This document shows, one piece after another, positions 12,032-22,915 of a stretch of 62,653 bases of DNA. Within the stretch, counting starts at the first letter, position 1. Every line of letters begins with the position of its first letter. The notes beneath the pieces were generated by a model, which was not told the DNA's origin, did no database searches, and saw only the letters and a program-made list of their open reading frames with translations. Source of the stretch: Acanthaster planci (Eukaryota; Echinodermata; Asteroidea; Valvatida; Acanthasteridae); assembly GCF_001949145.1 (NCBI RefSeq), contig NW_019091571.1:17803-80455 (forward strand), in the 5' to 3' direction. Position numbers and translations under genes: made by a program.

Positions 12032-12359
12032 TAACAGGTGCATATCTTAATCAGAAATACAATAAATAACCAACCAAAAACACTTTGTATTTAATATATG
12101 CTTTCAACATCAAGATCCCTTCTAAAGGTTTGTGGAAATGAGGCCAAGGATTTGAATATCAAACAACCTATGATACACAAGTTCCATTAATAGTAACACT
12201 TTGCAAATACGTAAGGACCAAACCCAATAATCCCAAATCCCCAAATTCGATCTGATTCTAACACAGCTGGACGGTTAGGACTTTAAATCGCATGGTCGGA
12301 TTTCACTTTTGTTTCCCCTCGTTTGAAATTAACAACACGATCCAATCTGCTGACTCCTC

Positions 12360-15300
12360 TCACTTCTTATGGCCCCTCTGCTTGGCGCTGGAGAAGTAGA
12401 AATCAAGTCCTCTGGTCTGCTGTCTTGGGCCTGGTCCCTTCCCACTTTTTCCTCTTTCCTGAAAGGCAGAAACAAACAGGTTTATCTTCCAAATCTCCAA
12501 TGAGAAAAAAAGTTCAATATTTATTTGTTTGAGAGGCTAGCCCCAAGCATGCACATAGGCAAAGCAAGTTTGAGATAAATCTTTGGAAAAACCTTGATTA
12601 TTGCTAGCTCTCAACCTACACTGCTTAGATTATGGGGAGCGGTTGAAGGTAGGAAAATTTAATAATGCCCAAATAAAAAAGCATTAAATGAAAAAAAGTT
12701 TTTGTGCCCTCGAACAGGTGGCTATGCAAATGAGCAAATAAAAACATTCCAGATGGAAACAAAGTAAACAGTATGTGGCAAATTCTGATGTGAACAAAAC
12801 CAAAGCCCTCAACCAATTTTACAGTGCCCATCCAGTTTTGCGGTGAAACGTAAGTTTTAAATACAAGGATGCTTTTTCGGTAAGATTGGTAAATAACAAA
12901 AACTGGACATTTCTGTTTTCATCATAAATGAAGAAACAGTGCAGAAAGTAAATAGTATTATTCAACATGTGGCACTGGAAGGATATGTTAAAGGCATTCA
13001 TTGTGACAGGTTCTGAGTACCACATTAATCTCTTCTGAAGTATTCTTGACACCACTATTCTGGAATAAAATAGTTGACACAATAGCCTTGACTAAAGGCT
13101 TGATATGCGACAGAAGACAGGTTCTATTTTTGAACATTCCTATTTTGAAAAATCGTGGCCAGATGTGCTTTCCAATGAACTTTATCACCCACCTGACTTC
13201 CTGTATACTTGCCCCACTCCGGTGACTTCACAATGGGCATGGGGTAAGTGTGGCCAAGCCTGACGTTAGCCTGAATGAGCAGAGAGCTGCTGAGGGCCCA
13301 GGGGGTGTGTACAGCACCACCCTTGATGCCTTGAAGTTCAGGCACCCACAGCCTCACATAGTCACCCTGTGGAACCAGAACAGCAAAGCCATTAAGGTTT
13401 TTTTTCTAAAAATGTATAAAACAGGTGTTGTTGAAACATTACATAAATGAAAAACAGACTTTTGGAAAAGTGTGGACATTAACTATATGCTGCCGGGTTT
13501 AATTTGAAGTTGCTTCCCAAAACTGGCCCAGCGTGCTACTGGCGTCTTTTCAAATGCAGACCAGATTAGCGTGCAGCAGTGTTGTATCGCTGGAGCGCTT
13601 TTGTCCCCGGTGGTAGTCCACTCATGTTGAATGCAACAAACAGTGGTATAATCATTCAAAACAATGACAGATTTCCTCTGCTATTGATAACTGAAAAAAT
13701 GTTGGCAATTCCCAGTAGCTCAGTCTTTTGTTCCGAGTATGGTCTTTTGTTACAAGGCCCAGTTCCTTGTGTTCAATTTTGGGCACCCTGGCTATACGTA
13801 TAAAGCCAACGTCTCCAAAACCGGGCTCCCCGGCAGCAAGTGGTTAAGATATGTACTGGGCAATTGAAGATTACTGATGAAACTATATTCATGATGAGGG
13901 GAGGGGTAAAAATGGGTAGGGTCTCCCATTTTGGACCCCATATGACGAGGTACATGCATGGTTCCCTGCATTACCCAAAAACATTCCACAACAGCAGCAC
14001 TATTGACATATACTGTAAGTATTACACCATTAGTTTTAGAAAATTAGTTGAACTTGACCTCACATCCACCTTGAATAACTTGACCAAACACCTCCACTGT
14101 TTTAGACGGTGATTGGAAATGACTAGCAGCTGACCCTAGTTAAACCCTCTTCAGCCAGCATGTCAATGAACCACATACCTGAGCATCATAATCCAATCCC
14201 TGCTTAATCATGTTGAACTTTCTGTCCTGTCTTGGATCATTGCCAACTCCAGCGCAGTATAGCCAGTTGCCATAGTTACTACACACGTCATGATCAATCT
14301 GCAAGGCCAAATATCAATGTTTGTTATATATGGCAGGTGTTTCTAGCTTTTAATCCGAAGTCAGTGTATCTGGATCCCACTACAACCCATAAATTTTCAT
14401 GGCTATTCGGTTCGTAAGTGTGACGTCACTTCAGTTTAAAGCACACCCACTGCAAACGTGCACTGCACATAGGGTTACATGCATTGATCGCCGTTTACAT
14501 GGAACCATGGAACCGGAAGTTAACGCTCAACTTCAACGATTGTCCAATGAGAGCCTGCAAATCGTGGCACATCCGCCATTGTGACGAAGTCACTTATGAA
14601 CCGGATTACCCACACTCCCATTATGTGATAACTTTTATTCAGGCTTCTATGCTTAATACTCTAATGTGGTCATAACATTTATCATTGAGTATCCGGTTCA
14701 TAAGTGACTTCATCACAAAGGCGGACGCGCCACGATTCACAGGCTCCCATTGGACAATCGCAGAAGTTGCGCGTTAACTTCCGGTTTCATGGTTCCACAT
14801 AAATGGCGATCAATGCATGTAACCCTATGTGCACTGCACGTGTCCGGTGGGCATGGTTTAAACTGAAGCGACGTCAGACTTGCGAACCGGATAAAGGGAA
14901 ATTGTAAACACTGAACTGAACTGATTACATGTTGACACAAATCTTACATTTGTCAGAACTTTCATTTTGCAAATACCGCTACAAGTGACCCACAAGCCTG
15001 CAATAGTTTTTACTTGATTGTAAGCCAGAGGAAAAATTTTTCCTACCAATTTTCAGAGGTTACAAACATTTCAATAGGCATGATAAAAGTTTCTGAATCA
15101 GTGTTGATCAGATGACATTGAAATAATGAAAGCATAAATAAACGTTGTAGTCCAAAACCACCCACTCACCAACAGATGCTCAAACCATTCGGCTCCCAAT
15201 CGCCAGTCCAACTTGAGGTCTTTGGTCAAGAAGCTTGCTACGTTCTGTCGGCCGCGGTTGGACATGAACCCCGTGGCTGCCAACTCTCGCATGTTGGCAT

Positions 15301-18300
15301 CAACAAAGGGGACCCCGGTCTGTCCCTCCCTCCAGGCATCAAATAGCGCTTTGTTCTCCCTCCACTCTCGTCGGTTGCCAAGGAGGCCTGAGGAAAAATT
15401 ATAATTCACACTTCAAAGACTTGCATTCCCATAAATATCTCTTGGTGTTTTGTGACGATCATAACTCTCGTTGGTTGCCAAGGAGAACTGACAGAAATTA
15501 CCATAAATACTTAATGACCTACACCTGATGTTGTGTAACAAGCATTTATTATAGGCCTGCTTGTTTCACGCAGGTGTAATGGATGGAGAGAACCAGTGGG
15601 ATCACTGATCAAGATCGTTGATCCGTCATTGGTTCACTGACACCAAAACCCATCTAATGGATGGAGCTAACCAGCGATAGAATGATCCGTCATTTGTTAA
15701 CTGACACCAAAACTCATCTAATGGATAAAGCTAACCAGCGATAGAATCACTGATCAAGATTATTGATCCATCGTTGGTTAACTGACACCAAAACCCATCT
15801 AATGGATGGACCTAACCAACATTGGAATCATTGATCCATGTGAAACAAACAGGATCCATGCCTTATAACTATTCATGAGCAACAGAACCTCTGTCATTGG
15901 TCAAAATTCTAATGTGTCAGGGACTGAAAAAAACCTCACTCACTGATGTGAACCTCCCATGCTAACCTTCCCTTAGTTGCAAGTTCCAATGGTACTTTTC
16001 AGCAGTATAGATATTGCTTAAACACTGTGGTTCTCAAACTCACCGACAGCCAGGCTTGGAGACAATGATACCATGCGATCAAAAGATCAACTTTTAGAAA
16101 CCAAGGTCTAGGGGAAGAATTGAATCCCAATGCTGGAAGATAGAAATGACATAATGATTTTCTCACCACTGAGATAGAAGAGTCGATCTCCAAACTTTAG
16201 GGCCACAAACTTGAAGTAATCCCTCCACAAAAGTTCAAACAAAACCCTAGAAAAGTTAAACAGAAGGACGGATATGGATCATCTGGTCAATGCAATGAGG
16301 TGTTCAACTAATTACACTATACGTTCCTTTCAAGAATGATGAAAGTTGGGGGAAAGCAAACAAAACCAAACCCTCTTCACTGAGCACAGTGCAATGTGCC
16401 TGATGATTCTTACAATGTTGCTAGGAAATGAGGGAGAGGGTCCAAAATGTAAGAGCACATTTGCAACCCGACAATAAAAAAAAACTTCCCAGAGAATATC
16501 AAATCATCAAATGGTTTAGAGAATTTGTGAAACATGGTCACTGAGCTATTTAGTTGCATACCAGTAGGTTGATTGGTTGGCTCTTCTTTCCTTCTCATAT
16601 TTCTTGATCTCTTCATAGATTCTCCTTGGAGACAGACATCCCAGAGCCAACCTGAGCAAGTACGCACAAACCCTGGTTCAATATTCAGGCCAAAAATCAT
16701 GAGGGGTCTAGGCTACATTTCACTACTAATTGCTAAATGTACCCACATTTTTGTTTTTCATAAACACCTGCATGCACATGTGACAATTTTCTCCAAACAG
16801 GTATTAACTATGAAACACCTTCAAGTTAACATTGTTCATTAAATCAAGTTTGTCAAATATGACAACTCCTCGAGCACATGTATTAAACTGCCGCCATCAT
16901 TCTATGTAGGCCTAAAATTCAAGACTATTCACTAATATCACTGATGCCTATTCACTAATATAATCGAGTATCAATAATCACATGATCGGTCTCACCAGGA
17001 AGAAAACTTGGTTGAGTAATCTGCTCCAATGAGCCCATTGCGTGTTTCCTTGTAAGTAGCTACATAGTCCTGTTCAGAAAGTACGAGATTGACAAAAAGC
17101 ATCAGGTAACACCCTTCATAGACTGGTTTATGTTCAGAACCGGCTTTGGAATTTCTTGTGCTTACTTTGGACATTCTCTTGACTAGTATAAAGAGTTACA
17201 CATTATTTTTTTTGGGACCACTCTATGTAGTCACAGATCAACTAGTAATGAAGGTCACTGCACCAGCTTCTGTTCAAAATAACTGTCAGAGTTCACCAAT
17301 GTTGTACAGTTCTGGCACACCTTTTCTCACCATTACCTGGGAACTCCTGGGCTTGTAAGGTGATTTTTTTTTTTACCCCTCCACTTAGAGCAAATTTCAA
17401 AAACATTACAACAATGCTAAAATGCTACTGACAAGACATTCTTCCTCAAGAAGACAAAGTGAGGTAGTAACAAACTGAAAGTGATCTATCAACTGAGCCA
17501 CCTAAACTTATGTTGGTAGCTTCCTCATTCTGTTGGAGGTCATTTGATCCATACCCCATCTGTTACAATGCAATCTGGAGAGTGATTTAACTCACGACTT
17601 TTACTTTTGAAATTTTACATGGGTATTATTCTGTACTCACATAATCCCAGAAATAATGCTGAATTCTTGTTAATGCTTGTCTCTCTCCTCCGCTGTAGGG
17701 AAAGGCAGAACGATCATCCTTCACTGGTTCTATGGAACCAAACAAAGCCAAAATGGTACTGCGTTTGATTTGAAAACAACTGAGACCAAGAAAATAGTAC
17801 TTCATGGAGCCTAAGGTACTCCATTTCAAAAACTTTTAAATTCATATTTTCCAAAAAAATTCAAGTTGTAAGCTAGTAGTTATTAAAAAACTTTTTTCTC
17901 AATTTTAGTTCTGTAGAAGTATTTGGAAATCCTTTGAAAAATGACAACAGATGTGATACATGGTTCCATTGTACATTTCAATGCTAACATTTTTATTCGT
18001 ACCTGCCATTCCCATATCCTCCATGCTAGGGGTGAGGCCAGGATCAATCCCTGGTGGGAGAGGATTCAGCCTACTCGGCATGGGAAAGGTGGGGCGCACT
18101 CTGGACTGGTTTTCTGTCTTCTTGCGAAACTCAGTGAACACGTTTGGCAATCTGTAATGAAGAAGTGAATATAAGATACGATGAGACATTGATAATCAAA
18201 TAGATAGTTTATATAATGACAAGACTAACACCAATCACAATGGCTCTGCAAAGTTCAATGTTCTAATTTGCATTAACTGACTACAAATTCAATTCAAAAT

Positions 18301-21300
18301 GCTGTTTTATACATGTATTATTTTTGCTGGAGTTTAGCCTTTGGGAGATAAAAGAGTAACTCTCTGTGGTCCTTTTGACAGCAATTTTACAAAAATCAAA
18401 CATACTGTTCGAGCACAGTGCACATTTTTCCCGAGACAGGTTAGTCAAAAATGTACAATTTTTCCAATGTAGCACTTGCTCAATGCACACAGGCGTATAG
18501 CTTTACACTTCAAATGACCGAAACAAAAAACCATATGTTTGATCGAGTTCAAACTTTAAGCTAGTAACGAAAATGAGTGTCTTTTCATGCAAGCTAAGTT
18601 TTTCAAAAATTGAGTGAAGCACAGCCAAGTTCTTGGGAGGGGGGCAAGAATTCGCCTCCCCAGCTGTGAGATAGGCCAAACTAATCCAGCTCTTTTCTTA
18701 CGCTTAGTATCAACTTTATTCATAAAAACACCTTGATAGTAAACTCCAGATTTCAAAAGAGATTGTTTGAAAAATCCTTAAATCAGGAAAATCCTGATAA
18801 AAAAATAATGAAATCAGGACAAATCCTGACAAATCTCACCCCTGCAAAATGTCAAGGATAACAGAATGAAACAAAACTAACTCCTACATTAAAAAAGATC
18901 TAAGGCCTAGGCTCTATGCTGTGCTACTGCCTTGCCGAACTCAAATAATTCCATTTCTTAAGTTCATTCAGCTCAGCAAATTGTATTCAGCGCAGCAAGC
19001 CCTTTAGCTCAACAGGGTGTGCCATGCTATTGTCGTTCCAAATGGCAACAATACAGCACTGCTTAATTTCAATTTGGTGTTTAGTACAACTGCCTCTTTA
19101 TTGCCATGCTATTGCCACACTCATTTGAATAAAGCTCCTCACGGCAATGGCATGGCATGTAGTCTTGACCTTACTCTCGTATCCTGAACGGAATATCATC
19201 TCTGTGGTAGAGAGTTGAACCCCAGAACTTCTGGACAGGAACCTGGCAGGATTTTGCAATGGCAGCCTCTACATCCAATTCCTCTCTCGTAGCCTACAAA
19301 TGGAAAGAAGACAACACGGAAAATGCTACCAATAATTTGATTCCGCAATTGTCATTCACCACTCAACATTCTTACATTACAGTCCTTACTGTTCAGATGT
19401 TTAGAAGCTGCACCAAGTGCAAACGTGTTTGCTTGTTGTCTTTTGTTAACTGGAAAAGTTGGCTTGTGGAAATATGCATGATACTGATACCATCGTATGC
19501 AAACAGTTCGAAACAACGGATCAGCCGGAATTCTCTGGTTTTGTTTCTTGTACATGTATGCTAAAACACTACTGGATGTGCACATTCTGTTGGAAATCTA
19601 GAGTACCGCATTCCACTTGCAAGTTTAAACAAGTGATTGCCCCCTCTACAATCCCTGCAAGGGCCCTTTACAAGGTACTGCGCACAAAATGGCAGCAAGG
19701 AAGTGGCCTTGATGATTATTCACAGTTCCACATTGGCCTTTAAATGATTTTCTCTAAACGGCAGTTTTTCTCTGAACAGTGGTCTCTAAACTGGTGCCTT
19801 TTCTTGAGAGACTCTAGGTAGGTACTTGGTACAGGGTAGCACAATACAATAAACAGGAATTTACAATGTACCTCTTCCTGTAATGCTACAGCTTTCACAT
19901 TGTCCTTGCCTAGTTGACGAACCAAGTCCTGAATGACAGATTCTGGTTTCCCTCTGCTGATGACCAGATCACTAATGGGACAAATACATGTACTTGACAG
20001 CATTAATAACAAGCCTGGAGAGATTTCCTATTTAACTACATGTACATTGCTGAAGCCATACTTGGGTTAATGTATGGAAAGACTTGACTAAACAAAGTAA
20101 CTTTTCATTCGCAAACTGTCTCAGTGTTACCACTTATCACTTGACCAAGATAATATACACACTAGATCCAACCACACTGCTTTTAATCTGAATTTTACAA
20201 GTCTTGCTGCAGAAACAATATTCTGTATCAATGTGTTGCAAGACAGTTGAAAATGAATGACTGTGCAGACACTACAACCAGTTCTATTGATTTCCAACTC
20301 GGAAACTCGTGAAGAACAAATGCCACTCGAATATCCAGTCTTCTGCCCACTTCTTGAGGCAGAAATGGCTAGTGTTGTGTCAGGCATGACACTTAACCTT
20401 AAAACAAGCAAATTAACTTGCCCATATGCCCGGAGTTAAAATAAATCTCTACACTTCGCTGCACTCTCAGCAGTAATCCTATGTACACAGGACTCATGCT
20501 CTAAAGCATTACGTCGTCAATCCTCCTAAATCCTCAGGAAAATCCTGGAGGAATTAGGTAGACTGAGGCTAAATGGTCAAAACATGTGGCTGATTGAGAA
20601 GAATACACTGTGTCAAGGTCTTGCGTTACACTCTGTGTTGTTAATGCTCAGCCATGCATAAATTCATGTCTCAATTATACATGAAATCATCCGCACTGTT
20701 CCAGGATACCATTTGCACTGCACCAAAATGACAGGAATTGACAGAAGATTTTGAAGGATTGAGGCAGTGGGCACCCCTCAAAGGACGAGAATTTCGGAGG
20801 ATTGAGGAATACAGTGTACATGTACATCCTAGCCAAAGGGACCATGGGTTAGGGCTATTTAATGCACAGAATGCTAATTAATGAATTAGGATTAGTTAAT
20901 GGGTTAGGACTAGTTCATGGATTTAATAGGGCTAGTTAATGCAAAGAATGCATCAGGGTTAGGGCTAGTTAATAGGTTAGGGCCAGTTAATGCACAGAAA
21001 ACCTATATGTACATGTATGTACTCACCTGCCAACTTGTTGCAGGGTTTCCTTGAGATCTTGAAGGCTTTGAAGGAGGAACTTCAGGCGGTGAGGCCCTGT
21101 CTTGGGAAAAGAGAAGTGCCAGGTGCCATGGTAGTGACGAGGGTCTAAACAGTACAACGGAAGAACGTAATCTGCATTCTGATTGGCCCAATGGAGAACC
21201 TGTGTAACAAAAGCATCAAAAGTTTAGCTTTGGTAGTTGTTAGTTGTTGAAGTATGCTTCTGAATAAATCTTATTTGAATCAAACCTAGCCAGTTTTGCT

Positions 21301-22915
21301 GATTGGTTTGTAAAAAAAACAGGAAAAATGAATACATGCATAGAGCATACCATGGAGGAAAAACCTGATAAAGGTTTGCTTTTGGAAAAAAATCTCAACA
21401 CTGCTATCATTTATCACACCGACTCACTCCTGATACCTGAATGTGTGATGAAAATCTATAGTCAATTTTATGGCTGTCTGGTTCCCAGAACATGGTGATC
21501 TGTAATACGTGTACATATCCTCTTTGGGATCATTACAAATGTACAGATTTACAGATGCGTGCATCTTGAGGAAACTTGATACAAAAATTGGTTGTTTTGT
21601 TTCAATACGTTCATAGAGTTTACACACATGGCTTCATCACGCATCTCAAGTACATCACTGTGTTCAGTTCTTGTAGCAGGACTCTCCCTCAATAAATACA
21701 TTATTCAGCTTTAAGACACAACAAAGGTCTTTTAATGTAGCAAGAATCGAGCCGTAATTACTACATATCGATCCGTGGCCCAACCGGCTCCTAAAGATCA
21801 GTGCTGGACAGATATATGTTGGGCACGATAGGCCAATCTACATGATCCCCTTAACTTAAGGCTCTGTGCGATCGGCTGATGCTGCATGAAATTCCCAACT
21901 TTACTTCCATTTTTTTAAACAATCTTTCACAAACGTGAATTAGAACGTAGAAAGAAAGGGTGATTGGATGATGGCAGAATTAGAAAGAAAATGGGATTGG
22001 CTGACATAGCTCATGGCAGAGTTGAATCACTGTGTTTAGGAGCAAGATCGACCGATCGAGCGAAGATCGCACAAGCCCCAATATCGTCAGATTGCACCCA
22101 ACTATGGAGACTTTTTCTTCTTCTATGACCCAACACATATCACACGAACTACATGTATAACTGGTCAAAAATGTCAAGACGTAAAGACGGACATGCAAAG
22201 TAGAGCGACATGGTTGAAACTTAGACTAACGTTAAGTGAACATGGTGAAAGTTGGTTTCACCATGGTTGCACTCACACATTCATGACATTTATTTGGCGC
22301 CAATCATGGCATTAGAAAGTAAATTGAAAATAGTGTAAAATCAACCAAGTTTGGAGCCCCATGGCAGGCAACTGAAGTCCCTGAAGCCTCTCAAACAAAA
22401 AACAATGTGTTGTTTGATCCTTCGGATTTCATTTGATTTTCAATTTTTAATAGGTTAACCAAAGAATTTTTTAATTATCCTCCCAAAACAAACTCACCCC
22501 CCAAAAAAGTAAATGTTGCCAAGCCTTCCCAGCGGCCATTTTTCAAATGACATCCCTCGCCTTCCGCGGGCTCTTCTGACTTATTTTCAATCCCATTTTT
22601 GTCTGCTTTGCCCCCAGATGGGTGCCCCTGAATCAACAGAGATGATCCCGGGCCATACTGACACAATCCCACCATTTCTTGGCCAAAACAGACCCCTCTT
22701 TTCGAAACAATCTCTGGGGGGTACTTTTTGTACGCCTTGGCCTGCGCCTGGCGGAGAATTTTCCTGGAATTGGGACACTGCACCCCTAGATGCTCTTTGG
22801 CAAAAAAAAAAAAAAAGAAGAACAATCACATCTAAATGTATAGTCTCACCTCGTTGTCGTGATATCGCAGGTCATTTCTCAGCAAACATATTACAGTCCT
22901 GAGCTTATTTGCCAT
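12360..22915 (-). CDS. CRY-DASH: Cryptochrome DASH
   Basis: A member of the photolyase/cryptochrome flavoprotein family; CRY-DASH proteins bind FAD and an antenna folate and repair cyclobutane dimers mainly in single-stranded DNA. Thirteen minus-strand exons join in phase: 22915-22850, 21199-21027, 19971-19872, 19293-19175, 18151-18003, 17729-17641, 17069-16996, 16651-16562, 16246-16167, 15387-15170, 14298-14179, 13366-13193, 12458-12360. They give 516 residues, typical of the subfamily. The N-terminal photolyase domain starts [20 protein letters not shown]. The FAD domain shows [91 protein letters not shown] and [13 protein letters not shown]. The tail is Gly/Lys/Arg rich and ends in [17 protein letters not shown], as in animal CRY-DASH. 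No frameshift or stop is seen, so it looks functional. All exons use GT-AG. Confidence 0.96.
14406..14605 (+). mobile_element. TA-flanked MITE, copy 1 (CRY-DASH intron)
   Basis: A 200-bp element runs from TTCGGTTCGTAAGTG to CACTTATGAACCGGA. These ends are inverted repeats of each other, and TA (left) and TTA (right) abut them. It has no coding capacity. It is the mirror copy of the element at 14692-14891. TA target sites and these ends suggest a Tc1/mariner-type non-autonomous element; the parent transposon was not seen. Confidence 0.8.
14692..14891 (-). mobile_element. TA-flanked MITE, copy 2, inverted
   Basis: This is a 200-bp element with ends TCCGGTTCATAAGTGACTTC and GAACCGGA, flanked on both sides by TA. 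Its sequence is the reverse complement of copy 1 with scattered differences (for example CAATGCATGTAACCCTATGT here against ACATAGGGTTACATGCATTG there). About 85 bp of unrelated sequence separates the two, so the pair forms a palindrome of about 490 bp. Confidence 0.82.
15550..15860. repeat. Tandem hairpin repeat with inverted ends
   Basis: Units begin TAATGGATGGAG at 15577, 15655, 15719 (TAATGGATAAAG) and 15800; spacings are 78, 64 and 81 bp, the 64-bp unit having lost the middle of the hairpin. Each full unit holds an imperfect palindrome from AACCAGCGATAGAATCACTG to GATCCATCGTTGGTT. The array is bounded by TTGTTTCAC (about 15561) and its complement GTGAAACAA (about 15842). It lies in the CRY-DASH intron between exons 9 and 10. 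Confidence 0.8.
20846..20998 (+). repeat. Degenerate GGGTTAGGGCTAGTTAATG array
   Basis: Six or so degenerate copies of a motif around GGGTTAGGGCTAGTTAATG, several followed by GCACAGAA or GCAAAGAATGC, lie in tandem just downstream of CRY-DASH exon 2 in intron 2. The GGGTTAGGG core resembles the animal telomere repeat, but the unit is longer and irregular. Confidence 0.65.
22497..22816 (+). mobile_element. Possible retroposed unit with poly(A) end
   Basis: A GC-richer patch inside CRY-DASH intron 1 starts after a homopurine/pyrimidine stretch and ends on the plus strand in about 15 A residues (22802-22816). An end in poly(A) and a base composition unlike the intron around it suggest a retroposed sequence. 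Open frames on the minus strand here (116 and 80 aa) begin in the poly(T) run and show no recognisable domain. I cannot name a family. Confidence 0.3.

Larger units (their letters stand above)
10804..12359. other. Convergent 3' region of COA8 and CRY-DASH
   Basis: The stop codons of COA8 (plus) and CRY-DASH (minus) face each other across 1.56 kb, which should hold both 3' UTRs. A plus-strand AATAAA at 11626-11631 is a candidate poly(A) signal for COA8. A minus-strand AATAAA (TTTATT on the plus strand, 12026-12031) is a candidate for CRY-DASH. Between them, at about 11909-11967, lies one arm of a foldback repeat that recurs at 56.6 kb. No coding exon is recognisable. Confidence 0.5.

Noticed and set aside
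15577-15845. CRISPR-like array
   Set aside because: Regular repeats of about 80 bp have no variable spacers of constant size, the units are hairpins throughout, and the DNA is animal nuclear DNA.
21780-22070. Possible further foldback (GTGCGATC near 21867 and GATCGCAC near 22065)
   Set aside because: Only short stretches pair and the long arms do not align, so it does not reach the standard of the other elements.
22475-22902. Overlapping 116- and 129-codon frames in CRY-DASH intron 1
   Set aside because: They start in or run into the poly(A)/poly(T) tract, have no domain, and lie in an intron fixed by two solid exons.
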